A stretch of 64,000 nucleotides of DNA, taken from Bradyrhizobium sp. 190. GTDB lineage: Bacteria > Pseudomonadota > Alphaproteobacteria > Rhizobiales > Xanthobacteraceae. The stretch lies in the NCBI RefSeq assembly GCF_023073415.1, contig NZ_JADPJL010000065.1, positions 248,001-312,000 on the forward strand, written 5' to 3'. The position numbers and the translations under genes were made by a program. Positions 44,596 through 53,567 of the stretch are shown here, piece after piece; position 1 is the first letter of the stretch; each line of letters opens with the position of its first letter. The notes beneath the pieces were generated by a model. It searched no databases, was not told the origin of the DNA, and saw nothing but the letters and a program-made list of their open reading frames with translations.

Positions 44596-45864
44596 TGCCA
44601 GGTGTCATGCCAAGGTTGTTCGGCTTGTTGCTGATGCTCGCTGTCTCAGCGGCTCACGCAGGCGAGGACACCATTAAAATCGGAATTCTCCATTCTTCGT
44701 CAGGAACCATGGCAATCAGCGAGTCGGCGCTCAAGAACACCGTTCTCATGCTGATAGCAGACCAAAACAAGAAGGGCGGGCTGCTCGGACGGAAACTGGA
44801 GCCGGTCGTTGTTGATCCCGCGTCCGATTGGAACGTCTTTGCGGAAAAAGCCAGGCAACTACTCTCGAACGACAAGGTCGCCGTTGTATTTGGATGCTGG
44901 ACCTCCGCCTCGCGCAAGTCCGTGCTGCCGATTTTCGAGGAATTGAACGGCTTGCTCTTCTACCCTGTGCAGTACGAGGGTGAAGAAAGCTCGCGTAGCA
45001 TTTTCTACACCGGAGCCGCGCCCAACCAGCAAGCAATTCCGGCCGTTCGATATCTGATCAGCAATGAGGGGGGCAAGGTTCGCAGATGGGTTCTGCTCGG
45101 TACCGACTACGTTTACCCGCGCACGATCAACCGAATCCTGAGCGCGTATCTTGCTGCAGACGGGGTGTCGCCAGATGACATCATGACGATCTATACGCCG
45201 TTCGGCCATTACGAATGGCGAGAGATCGTCAGGCGGATCAAGGCCTTCGGTTCGGAGGGAAAAAACCGCAGTCATATCAACCGTTAACGGCGATGCAAAC
45301 ACGCACCTCTACAGCGAACTAGCAGCCCAACACGTAGACGCCAACGTAATTCCGGTGATGGCTTTCTCGATGGGCGAGCGCGAATTGCTTGATGCGGACA
45401 TTGCCCCCGTCGGGCACCTGGCGGCCTGGAATTACTTCCAGTCGGTCAAGTCAGCAGAGAACGACGCTTTCGTGAACATGTGGGCGGACTTCAACCAGCA
45501 ACGAGACAAAACCACGAATGATCCGATGGAGGCCACCTTCATTGGCTTCAGGATGTGGGCGCAAGCCGTCGTCCAGGCGGGCACAACCAACATAGATGCG
45601 GTCCGGCAAGCCACGTACGGTCAGAGGATCAAGGCGCCGAGCGGCTTCGAGGTTGTAATGAACACCAATCATCATCTTTCCAAGCCGGTCATGATAGGCA
45701 AGATAAATTCTTCCGGGACCTTCAATGTCATCTGGCAGTCGATCAATCCGGTCCGAGCCGATGCGTGGAGCAGGTACATCCCCGACAGCGCCAACCGTAC
45801 GGCCGATTGGACCTTTCCCTGGGTCTGCGGGGGATGCATCGAGCCGACGTACAAGGAGTGGTGA
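44592..45864 (+). pseudogene. urea/short-chain-amide-type substrate-binding protein, frameshifted
   Basis: Signal peptide MPRLFGLLLMLAVSAAHAG, then the type I periplasmic binding fold of the FmdD/UrtA/AmiC group: IKIGILHSSSGTMAISESAL, VFGCWTSASRKSVLPIFEEL, YPVQYEGEESSRSIFYTGAA. The first frame stops at 45287. The second frame continues exactly where it should, from TAVISTVNGDANTHLYSELA to a normal end (FPWVCGGCIEPTYKEW). The shift (+1, or -2) lies in the A6 run at 45260-45265. Full length would be about 424 residues. No permease genes are nearby; the start overlaps the cyclase stop. It is either a recent pseudogene or a homopolymer sequencing error. Confidence 0.85.
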
Positions 45865-45869
45865 CGGAC

Positions 45870-45989
45870 GTGGCGGACCTGGTCAGGAAATCAAGCCGCA
45901 TGGACGTCAACCAGTTTGCGCTGGTGAGCATGCCCGAGGACCACAAGGAGGGCGTCGCGGCATTTCTGAAGCGCCGCAACCGCCGCTTC
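45870..45989 (+). pseudogene. 3' remnant of a second enoyl-CoA hydratase gene
   Basis: The stretch translates as MDVNQFALVSMPEDHKEGVA followed by AFLKRRNRRF. The end of the complete gene at 41647 reads MDVDQFALASMSEDHKEGVE, AFLGRRKPRF: 23 of 30 residues agree. Only the C-terminus survives, without a start, and the frame then runs into unrelated residues to a stop at 46082. This looks like the tail of a former tandem paralogue, most of which was lost when the cyclase module came in (inference). Confidence 0.75.
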
Positions 45990-46165
45990 CTCGAGGACGC
46001 GCTGACACGCACCGCAACGAGCATCGCGTGCGTGCGCTCGCCAGCGATGTCACGAAAAAATGGCGGACTCCTCAAGAATTAAATCGAACGACATCCAGTC
46101 AAAAAAGCTATACACCGTGGCCACAATCGATTGACTTGGCGTTACGCGTCCACGGAGGAGACAGA

Positions 46166-46543
46166 ATGAAAACAGTACAAACGATGCTGGCTGAAGCCGA
46201 GGCCGAAGTGCCGCGCATCAGCCCGGACGAAGCCAAGGGATTGCTGGGCAGGGCCGACGTGTTGTTCCTCGACGTTCGTGAGCCTGCGGAGGTAGCAACC
46301 TCAGGCAAGGTGTCCGGCGCTGTTGCCGTGCCGCGCGGCCTTGTCGAGTTCCGCGCCGATCCGGCCTCGGCGATGCATGACAAAGCCTTCGACCGCGCCA
46401 AGACGGTGATCGCGTATTGTGCTTCAGGTGGACGCTCAGCGCTCGTCGGCAAGACCCTCAAGGAAATGGGTTATTCCAACGTGCGCAATCTCGGCGGCTT
46501 CAAGGGTTGGCTGGAGGCGGGCGGAGACGTGGAAAAAGCCTGA
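46166..46543 (+). CDS. rhodanese-domain protein
   Basis: 125 residues from the ATG at 46166 with GGAGGAG upstream. A single rhodanese domain: LFLDVREPAEVATSGKVSGA, then the active-site loop YCASGGRSAL with C85, and GYSNVRNLGGFKGWLEAGG. C85 would carry a persulfide from thiosulfate or another sulfur donor. There is no signal peptide, so it is cytosolic. It stands alone in its orientation and converges with the M24 peptidase gene. Confidence 0.93.
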   Translation: MKTVQTMLAEAEAEVPRISPDEAKGLLGRADVLFLDVREPAEVATSGKVSGAVAVPRGLVEFRADPASAMHDKAFDRAKTVIAYCASGGRSALVGKTLKEMGYSNVRNLGGFKGWLEAGGDVEKA

Positions 46544-46577
46544 CCGCCTTGTCGGAACGCGTTGAGGCCAAACGGCC

Positions 46578-47780
46578 TCAACGCGCCTGTCCACTGCCGC
46601 CGATGTTCCAGCCCCGGGCGCCTTCGCCAAAGATCTCATGGCCGGTTGCGGTCACCGCAACTGTGTCCTCCAGCTTGATGAAGCCACGGCGCGGATGCTT
46701 CATCGTCGTTTCGATCGACACTACCATGCCGGGCTCCAATGGCCGGCGCGCGTCCGGGTCATCGTAGGGAATGGGACCTTTGGCCGTCAGGCGAGGGGCC
46801 TCATGGCTGACCAGCCCCATGCCGTGAGCAAGAAAGTCGGTGCAGGCGTGCTGGCTGGACCGTGCCAGCTCCCTCTCGGCCGCGACGTAGATTTCACCGC
46901 CCATGGCACCCGGCCGAACTGCTGCGAACGCGGCCCGCTGGATGGCTTCGATTTCAGCCAGCAGGTCCTTGAGCTCGCTGTCCGGTTCGCCGAGCACCGC
47001 CATCCGCGCGAGGTCGCCGATATAGCCGTGATAGTTGCCGCCGGAATCCAGCGACAGCACGTCGCCGTTCTCCCAGCGCTGTGCCGAAGGCGCCCGGTTG
47101 TGGCTGGAGCCGCAAGCCAGCAGGCAATACTCGAACGTCAATCCGCGCTTCACCTCGACAATCTTCAGCGCATCGGAAAGCTGCTGCTTGGTGGTGCCCG
47201 GGCCGTGGTTCGCGATGACCTCGATCATGGAGTCGATCACCAATTCCGACGCCTTCTTCAGCCTGGCCAATTCGGCGGGAGATTTCACGGCGCGCAGGCG
47301 CTCGAGCACCAGCAGCGCGTCCTCGATCTCGCTGTCGGGCAGGGCATCCGAAAGGGCCCTGCCGGCGTCCATCGGCAGAAACGGCATCTCGACGCCGACC
47401 CGCTTCATCGGCACGCCCGCATCCTTGATCAGGCTGACCGCCTGTGAAATGGCGTCCACCGATCCGTTTCCTTCGGTACGAACCTGCGGAACCCACAGCG
47501 GCGCTACGGCCCGCTGATGGGTCTCCAGCCGATGCCCGATATAGACCGCCTTGTCTGGCGCGCCTTTCGGATAGATCACGACCGGCAGGTACCGGCTAAC
47601 CCCGAGCGCATCCATGTAGTCGAAGAAGATCGCGCGCTCGGCGCCGAGCAGATATTGGACATTGTGTTTGGAGGTCGCGACCAGGATGTCGAGCCTGGCC
47701 GCTTCCATCAGCAAGTCGAGCTTGGCCGTGTCGAATGGAATGGCGCTAGGTTTGGTCGGACGGCTGATGTGTTCTTGCAT
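46578..47780 (-). CDS. M24 family metallopeptidase (Xaa-Pro dipeptidase-like)
   Basis: 400 residues. The N-terminal creatinase-like domain (about 1-160) has LDILVATSKHNVQYLLGAER. The catalytic pita-bread domain shows all five metal ligands: two Asp in LDSGGNYHGYIGD, His in AHGMGLVSHE, Glu in VSIETT and Glu in LEDTVAV. It cleaves Xaa-Pro dipeptides or a related amide or C-N bond. It is divergent from the TRAP transporter operon, so its substrate may be linked to the imported compound (inference). Confidence 0.92.
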   Translation of the reverse strand: MQEHISRPTKPSAIPFDTAKLDLLMEAARLDILVATSKHNVQYLLGAERAIFFDYMDALGVSRYLPVVIYPKGAPDKAVYIGHRLETHQRAVAPLWVPQVRTEGNGSVDAISQAVSLIKDAGVPMKRVGVEMPFLPMDAGRALSDALPDSEIEDALLVLERLRAVKSPAELARLKKASELVIDSMIEVIANHGPGTTKQQLSDALKIVEVKRGLTFEYCLLACGSSHNRAPSAQRWENGDVLSLDSGGNYHGYIGDLARMAVLGEPDSELKDLLAEIEAIQRAAFAAVRPGAMGGEIYVAAERELARSSQHACTDFLAHGMGLVSHEAPRLTAKGPIPYDDPDARRPLEPGMVVSIETTMKHPRRGFIKLEDTVAVTATGHEIFGEGARGWNIGGSGQAR

Positions 47781-48162
47781 GACGTACCTCCCGTTGCAGG
47801 GCTTCGAACCAGGCGCCGCTTGGACACGGCATTGTGGGCGGGAAGCCGGTTCCTACCAGCGATGAAATCGGCGAGCTCCAATGCATATTGGCCAATACTG
47901 GCTGTTTGACCCACAAGTCCGGAATTCGCATAAGGTATATTATGGAATATATATATCTACAATTAGATCAAATATTTAGCCGGATATCCTGACAAACCAA
48001 GCCAGCCCGGCGACTGTACGGGCGTTCGTTTGGCCCAAGCAATCCTGCTCCGCCAAAGCCTGTGTTGCCGCCGCGTGCGGACGCTGCAATAAGCGCGCGA
48101 GTACGCTGATGACTCGCGACTTCGGGTCATCGCAAGAACAACAATCCTCAAGGGAGAACCCA
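47781..48162. promoter_or_regulatory. divergent promoter region of the peptidase and TRAP genes
   Basis: 382 bases without a gene. An AT-rich stretch at 47930-47985 contains the inverted repeat TATATT-ATGG-AATATA (47936-47951), and TTGGCCAA lies at 47888-47895. Either could be an operator for an unlinked regulator. No regulator gene is adjacent. Confidence 0.4.
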
Positions 48163-49182
48163 ATGAGTTTTTCACGACGCACGCTTCTCAAGGCATCCGC
48201 TGCGTCAGCGGTTCTGGGCGGCATCGGCGCGCCGCTGGTGGCGCGGGCCCAGACCGCCGAATTTAGCTACAAGTACGCCAATAACCTGCCTGATGGGCAT
48301 CCGCTGAACGCCCGGGCCAAGGAGATGGCGGCGGCAATCAAGGCCGAGACCAATGGCCGGTTCGACCTGCAGATTTTCCCGAACAACCAGCTCGGTTCCG
48401 ATACCGATATGCTGAGCCAGATCAGGTCCGGCGGCGTCGAATTCTTCACGCTGTCGGGGTTGATTCTGGCGACGCTGGTGCCAGCGGCGTCCATCAGCGG
48501 CATCGGCTTTGCGTTCCCGGATTACGACACGGTCTGGAAGGCCATGGACGGAGGCCTGGGTGCCCATATCCGTGGCGAGATCACCAAGGCCAATCTCGTT
48601 GTCATGGACAGGATCTGGGACAACGGCTTCCGCCAGACCACTTCGTCGACCAGACCGATCAACGGCCCTGATGACCTCAAGGGCTTCAAGATCCGCGTGC
48701 CGGTGTCGCCGCTCTGGACGTCGATGTACAAGGCGTTCGATGCAGCGCCCGCCTCGATCAATTTCAGCGAAGTTTACTCCGCGCTGCAGACCAGGATCGT
48801 CGAGGGCCAGGAAAATCCGCTGGCGATCATCTCGACGGCGAAGCTGTATGAAGTCCAGAAGTTCTGTTCGCTGACCAACCATATGTGGGACGGCTTCTGG
48901 TTCCTGGCGAACCGCCGCGCTTGGGAAAAGCTGCCTGAGGATATCAGGACCATCGTCGCCAAGAACATCAACGCGGCGGCCGTCAAGGAGCGTAAGGACG
49001 TCGCCAAGCTGAATGCCGGCCTGCAGCAGGAACTGGCCGGCAAGGGCCTTACTTTCAACCAGCCCAACGTGACGCCGTTCCGCGATAAGCTGCGCTCGGC
49101 CGGGTTCTACGCGGAATGGAAAGGTAAATACGGCGACCAGGCTTGGGAGCTGCTCGAAAAGTCCGTCGGCAAGCTGTCGTAA
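48163..49182 (+). CDS. TRAP transporter substrate-binding protein (DctP type)
   Basis: 339 residues from the ATG at 48163 with AAGGGAG upstream. The N-terminus is a twin-arginine signal (MSFSRRTLLKASAASAVLGG), cleaved near ARA-QTA. The DctP fold follows: YKYANNLPDGHPLNARAKEM, LQIFPNNQLGSDTDMLSQIR, and the anion-binding Arg region GFKIRVPVSPLWTSMYKAF. It delivers an organic acid, probably a carboxylate, to the fused membrane subunit downstream, 15 bases away. Confidence 0.94.
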   Translation: MSFSRRTLLKASAASAVLGGIGAPLVARAQTAEFSYKYANNLPDGHPLNARAKEMAAAIKAETNGRFDLQIFPNNQLGSDTDMLSQIRSGGVEFFTLSGLILATLVPAASISGIGFAFPDYDTVWKAMDGGLGAHIRGEITKANLVVMDRIWDNGFRQTTSSTRPINGPDDLKGFKIRVPVSPLWTSMYKAFDAAPASINFSEVYSALQTRIVEGQENPLAIISTAKLYEVQKFCSLTNHMWDGFWFLANRRAWEKLPEDIRTIVAKNINAAAVKERKDVAKLNAGLQQELAGKGLTFNQPNVTPFRDKLRSAGFYAEWKGKYGDQAWELLEKSVGKLS

Positions 49183-49197
49183 CGTCTGAGGGCCGTC

Positions 49198-51096
49198 ATG
49201 GCTCATGCCGAAATGACCGAAGCTGTTGGCGGTGAGGTGGGGCAGCCCCCTCGCCGCCATCAGTTGTTGGCGTCGATCGAACACACCCTGGGAATGCTGG
49301 TCGAAATCCCGGCGGCCCTCCTGGTCGTCGCCGAGATCGTGATCCTGTTTGCCGGCGTGGTGGCGCGTTATGCGCTGCACCGGCCGCTGATCTGGTCGGA
49401 CGAGCTGGCGTCGATCCTGTTCCTGTGGCTCGCCATGCTGGGCGCCGCGGTCGCGTTCCGGCGCGCCGAGCACATGCGAATGACTGCGGTGGTCGCCAGC
49501 GCGAAGCCTGCCATGCGCGCCTATCTCGATCTGGTGGCGACAGTAGCTGCGCTGGCGTTTCTCATCCTGATTGCCTGGCCGGCTTACGAATACGCCTACG
49601 AGGAAAGCTACATCACCACGCCGGCGCTGCAGATCAGCAATATCTGGCGCGCCGCGGCGCTGCCGGTCGGCATCGCGTTGATGGCGCTGTTTGCCTTCCT
49701 GCGGCTGGCGCGATCGGGCAATGGTCGGACCATGATGGCTGCGATCCTGTCGGTCGCACTTGTCATCGCGGTTTTCTGGCTGCTCAGGGGCTCGCTGAAG
49801 CCGCTCGGCAATCTCAATCTGATCATCTTCTTTGTCGGCGTCGCCGGCTTCTGCGTCTTTGCCGGCGTGCCAATCGCGTTCGGCTTCGGGCTTGCGACCT
49901 ACGGCTATCTGGCGCTGACCACGGGCACGCCACTGATGGTGCTGGTCGGCCGCATGGATGAGGGCATGAGCCACCTGATCCTGCTGTCGGTGCCCCTGTT
50001 CGTCTTCCTGGGCCTCTTGATCGAGATGACGGGCATGGCGCGAGCCATGGTGGCGTTTCTGGCGAGCCTTCTGGGCCATGTCCGCGGAGGGTTGCACTAC
50101 GTGCTGGTCGGGGCGATGTATCTGGTGTCAGGCATTTCGGGCTCGAAAGCTGCCGACATGGCCGCCGTGGCGCCGGTGCTGTTCCCGGAGATGAAGGCGC
50201 GGGGCGCCAAGCCGGGCGATCTGGTCGCCCTCCTCTCCGCCACGGGCGCACAGACCGAAACCATTCCGCCGAGCCTCGTGCTGATCACCATCGGTTCGGT
50301 CACCGGCGTCTCGATTGCAGCGCTGTTCACCGGCGGCCTGTTGCCGGGCCTGGTGCTGGCGATCACGCTGTCGGCGCTGGTGTGGTGGCGTTACCGGAAC
50401 GAGGATCTGCGGCACGTCACGCGGGCGAGTGGCGGGGAGATCGTCCGCGCGTTCGCCATCGCCCTGCCCGCCATCGCGCTGCCGTTCGTGATCCGCTACG
50501 CCGTAGTCGAGGGCATCGCGACCGCGACCGAGGTTTCCACGATCGGCATCGTCTATGCCTTCATCGTCGGCTACCTGATTTACGGCCTCTTGATCTACCG
50601 CAATTTCGACTGGCGGCGGATCATGCCAATGCTGGTCGAAACCGCATGCCTGTCGGGCGCGATTCTGCTCATCATCGGCTGCGCCACCGGCATGGCCTGG
50701 GGCCTCACGCAATCAGGCTTTTCGCGGACGCTGGCGGCCGCCATGACCGGCCTGCCCGGTGGCTCGGCGACGTTCATCGCCGTGTCGATCGTGGCCTTCG
50801 TGATCCTGGGCAGCGTGCTCGAGGGCATTCCGGCGATCGTGCTGTTCGGGCCGCTATTGTTTCCGATCGCCCGCGCCGTCGGCGTGCACGAGGTCCACTA
50901 CGCAATGATCGTTATTCTCGCGATGGGTATCGGGCTATTCGCTCCGCCCTTCGGAGTGGGCTATTATGCCGCCTGTGCCATCGGGCGCGTCGACCCGGCC
51001 GAGGGTATCCGGCCGATCTGGGGTTACCTGTTGGCGCTGATGGTCGGCCTGATTATCGTGGCGATCTTCCCGTGGATTTCCATCGGGTTCTTGTAG
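49198..51096 (+). CDS. TRAP transporter fused DctQM permease
   Basis: 632 residues, a fusion of the small (about 1-170, four helices, with LIWSDELASILFLWLAMLGA as the DctQ signature) and large subunits. The DctM part has GMSHLILLSVPLFVFLGLLI, GSKAADMAAVAPVLFPEMKA and the conserved PPSLVLITIGSVTGVS near the transport core. The Na+ gradient drives uptake with the upstream binding protein. The permease is followed after 27 bases by an acyl-CoA synthetase gene on the same strand. Confidence 0.95.
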   Translation: MAHAEMTEAVGGEVGQPPRRHQLLASIEHTLGMLVEIPAALLVVAEIVILFAGVVARYALHRPLIWSDELASILFLWLAMLGAAVAFRRAEHMRMTAVVASAKPAMRAYLDLVATVAALAFLILIAWPAYEYAYEESYITTPALQISNIWRAAALPVGIALMALFAFLRLARSGNGRTMMAAILSVALVIAVFWLLRGSLKPLGNLNLIIFFVGVAGFCVFAGVPIAFGFGLATYGYLALTTGTPLMVLVGRMDEGMSHLILLSVPLFVFLGLLIEMTGMARAMVAFLASLLGHVRGGLHYVLVGAMYLVSGISGSKAADMAAVAPVLFPEMKARGAKPGDLVALLSATGAQTETIPPSLVLITIGSVTGVSIAALFTGGLLPGLVLAITLSALVWWRYRNEDLRHVTRASGGEIVRAFAIALPAIALPFVIRYAVVEGIATATEVSTIGIVYAFIVGYLIYGLLIYRNFDWRRIMPMLVETACLSGAILLIIGCATGMAWGLTQSGFSRTLAAAMTGLPGGSATFIAVSIVAFVILGSVLEGIPAIVLFGPLLFPIARAVGVHEVHYAMIVILAMGIGLFAPPFGVGYYAACAIGRVDPAEGIRPIWGYLLALMVGLIIVAIFPWISIGFL

Positions 51097-51123
51097 AGTC
51101 AACGACGTAATGGGACAAAGCCG

Positions 51124-52773
51124 ATGAGCGCAGCCCAGAACCAATATTCAATCGGATTGGACAAGACGCCGGCGAACTACGTGCCGCTGACACCGCTCAG
51201 CTTCCTCGCGCGCAGCGCCGCCGTCTATCCCGATCACGTCAGCACGGTCTATGAAGGCCGCAGCTTTACCTGGGCCGAGACCTATGAGCGCTGCCGACGC
51301 TTTGCATCCTGGCTCGCCGGGCGCGGCATTGGTCACGGCGATACGGTCGCGGCGATGCTGCCGAACATCCCGGCCATGAACGAGGTGCATTTCGCCGTGC
51401 CGATGGCAGGCGCCGTCCTGAACGCGCTGAACATCCGGCTCGATGCGCCCTCGATTGCATTCCAGCTCGATCATGGCGGCGCAAAGATCATCCTGGTCGA
51501 TCCCGAATTCTCCGGCGTGATCGCGGAAGCGCTGACGTTGATGAAAGGCGCAAAGCCCTTAGTCATTGATGTCGACGACGCGACATTTGCGGGCGGCAAG
51601 CGGATCGGTGAGCTCGAATACGAGGCGGCGGTCGCGGCGGGCGATCCGGCTTTCGTCGCAGGACTGCCCGGCGATGAGTGGGACGCGATTGCGCTGAGCT
51701 ATACCTCGGGCACCACGGGCAACCCGAAGGGCGTCGTGACCCATCACCGCGGCGCCTATCTCAATGCCGTCAGCAATATTCTGGCCGGCAATCTCGGCCA
51801 GCATCCGGTGTATCTGTGGACGCTGCCGATGTTCCACTGCAACGGCTGGTGCTTTCCGTGGACGGTAGCGGCTTCCGCCGGCATCAATGTCTGCCTGCGC
51901 AAGGTCGATCCGGCAAAAATCTTTGAGCTGATCCCGAAGCACGGCGTGACCCACATGTGCGGCGCGCCGATCGTCTACAACACGCTGATCAACGCGCCCG
52001 GCGCGCCGAAGGGCAAAGCCGCGCGCCCCGTCGTCGGGCTGATCGCAGGCGCCGCGCCGCCAGTGGCGGTCCTCGAAGGCGCCGAAAGCATCGGCATCAA
52101 GCTGACCCATGTCTACGGGCTGACTGAAGTCTATGGCCCCGCCTCCGTCTGCGCCGAGCAGCCGGGCTGGGACGACCTGCCCGCCGACCAGCGCGCCCAG
52201 ATGAAGCGCCGGCAGGGCGTGCCCTACCCGCTGGAGGAAGCCGTCACCGTGCTCGATCCTGTGACGATGCAGGAGGTGCCGCGCGATGGCGAAACCATCG
52301 GCGAAGTGATGTTCCGCGGCAATATCGTGATGAAGGGCTATCTGAAGAACGAGAAGGCAACGCAAGAAGCCTTCGCCGGCGGCTGGTTTCACACCGGCGA
52401 CCTCGGCGTGCTCGACGAGCATGGCTACGTCATCATCAAGGACCGTTCCAAGGACATCATCATATCGGGCGGCGAGAACATCTCCTCCGTCGAGGTCGAG
52501 GACGTCCTCTACAAGCATCCGGCCGTGCTGTTCGCGGCCGTCGTCGCCAAGCCCGACTCGAAATGGGGCGAAGTGCCCTGCGCCTTCGTCGAGCTGAAGG
52601 AAGGCGCCAAGGCGACGGAAGCGGACATCATCGCCTTCTGTCGCAGTCACATGTCCGGCTTCAAGACGCCGAAGGCGGTCGTGTTCGGCACCATCCCGAA
52701 GACTTCAACCGGAAAGATCCAGAAATTCCTGCTGCGCAACCAAGTCGACTCGGCGAAGGCGATTTCGGCCTAG
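51124..52773 (+). CDS. acyl-CoA synthetase (AMP-forming)
   Basis: 549 residues. The ATP/AMP loop YTSGTTGNPKGV begins at Y193. The A5-like motif VYGLTEVYGPAS, TGDLGVLDEHGYV and the hinge region DRSKDIIISGGENIS follow, with the catalytic Lys near the end in TSTGKIQKF. The pattern is that of the medium/long-chain fatty acyl or aryl acid ligases. In this operon it likely activates the acid imported by the TRAP system; the substrate is not predictable. A palindromic repeat follows. Confidence 0.95.
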   Translation: MSAAQNQYSIGLDKTPANYVPLTPLSFLARSAAVYPDHVSTVYEGRSFTWAETYERCRRFASWLAGRGIGHGDTVAAMLPNIPAMNEVHFAVPMAGAVLNALNIRLDAPSIAFQLDHGGAKIILVDPEFSGVIAEALTLMKGAKPLVIDVDDATFAGGKRIGELEYEAAVAAGDPAFVAGLPGDEWDAIALSYTSGTTGNPKGVVTHHRGAYLNAVSNILAGNLGQHPVYLWTLPMFHCNGWCFPWTVAASAGINVCLRKVDPAKIFELIPKHGVTHMCGAPIVYNTLINAPGAPKGKAARPVVGLIAGAAPPVAVLEGAESIGIKLTHVYGLTEVYGPASVCAEQPGWDDLPADQRAQMKRRQGVPYPLEEAVTVLDPVTMQEVPRDGETIGEVMFRGNIVMKGYLKNEKATQEAFAGGWFHTGDLGVLDEHGYVIIKDRSKDIIISGGENISSVEVEDVLYKHPAVLFAAVVAKPDSKWGEVPCAFVELKEGAKATEADIIAFCRSHMSGFKTPKAVVFGTIPKTSTGKIQKFLLRNQVDSAKAISA

Positions 52774-52776
52774 ATT

Positions 52777-52872
52777 CGTAGGGTGGGCAAAGGAGCGTCA
52801 GCGACGTGCCCACCATCTATCACCGATCGCGCTTCAAAATGGTGGGCACGCTGTCGCTTTGCCCACCCTACG
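52777..52872. repeat. palindromic repeat between convergent genes
   Basis: CGTAGGGTGGGCAAAG at 52777 is mirrored by CTTTGCCCACCCTACG ending at 52872. Inner arms are CGTGCCCACCAT and ATGGTGGGCACG around a loop. The hairpin can stop transcription from both the acyl-CoA synthetase and ABM-protein genes. It is of the dispersed type found elsewhere in the window. Confidence 0.85.
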
Positions 52873-52876
52873 GGCC

Positions 52877-53509
52877 CTACGCCTTCTCTCGCTTGACCGG
52901 CGGATAATACTGCGGCGCCTCGGTGCGCTCGTACATGCCGTAGTCGCGCATCACCTCGAAAATGCGAAAGTACTGGGTTGTCGGGTCGGCAAACAGGCGC
53001 GAGCCGAATTCGATGCCGGCTCGATCGTCCGGTAAATCGACCAGATGTGCAAAATGCTCCTCGCGATAGACGCTCGCGAAAGCGTCACGGCGCCATTCGG
53101 TCTCCGCCGCTAGCGTGGCATTCTTCGATTCCGAGGCGAGGATGTATGTCGGCTTGCGCCTGGCGGGATCATTGTAGGGCGTGCGCCGCTCGGGCTGCCA
53201 GATCGGCTGTCCGTGCCTTTGTTCGTGAATGACCTGGGCAACGCGGATGCGATAGTCCGAAAAGACCCTCTCGCGGCCGATGGTCTGGACATCGTGATGG
53301 TAGGGATGGGCCCGCCATGCCGTCAGGGCCGCCTCGTCCTGCCATATCTGATAGGACAGCAGCAGGTTCTCCCGCGTCAAACTCCTGAAGCGATCGATGA
53401 AGAGGCAGCCGCCCATCGCCTCAAGGTCGGGCTTTAGCGAGGCCGCGAGATCGAGATATTGATTGCGGTGTCCGGGCCTTGTCTGAACTTCAAAGAACAG
53501 GCCAATCAT
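52877..53509 (-). CDS. antibiotic-biosynthesis-monooxygenase (ABM)-like domain protein
   Basis: 210 residues from the ATG at 53509 with GAGGAA upstream. The first 100 residues form one ABM/dimeric alpha-beta barrel domain: MIGLFFEVQTRPGHRNQYLD, LLSYQIWQDEAALTAWRAHP. The second half has no clear family and includes aromatic residues. ABM proteins are often heme-degrading or small-molecule oxidases, or simply ferredoxin-like folds. It is the downstream gene on the minus strand and converges on the acyl-CoA synthetase gene. Confidence 0.75.
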   Translation of the reverse strand: MIGLFFEVQTRPGHRNQYLDLAASLKPDLEAMGGCLFIDRFRSLTRENLLLSYQIWQDEAALTAWRAHPYHHDVQTIGRERVFSDYRIRVAQVIHEQRHGQPIWQPERRTPYNDPARRKPTYILASESKNATLAAETEWRRDAFASVYREEHFAHLVDLPDDRAGIEFGSRLFADPTTQYFRIFEVMRDYGMYERTEAPQYYPPVKREKA

Positions 53510-53567
53510 CGAAATTCCTCCGCGGCCTGCGATCGAGTTTGCACTGCGCAACCGATCTTCTGTCCGG

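Noticed and set aside
45258..45266. Programmed -1 frameshift at A-AAA-AAC
   Set aside because: A -1 shift would enter the frame starting CCG at 45266, but the conserved continuation is in the other frame (ACC at 45265).
48205..50097. A 630-codon open frame on the minus strand
   Set aside because: It is antisense to the TRAP binding protein and permease, is rich in Arg, Gln and His, and has no domain.
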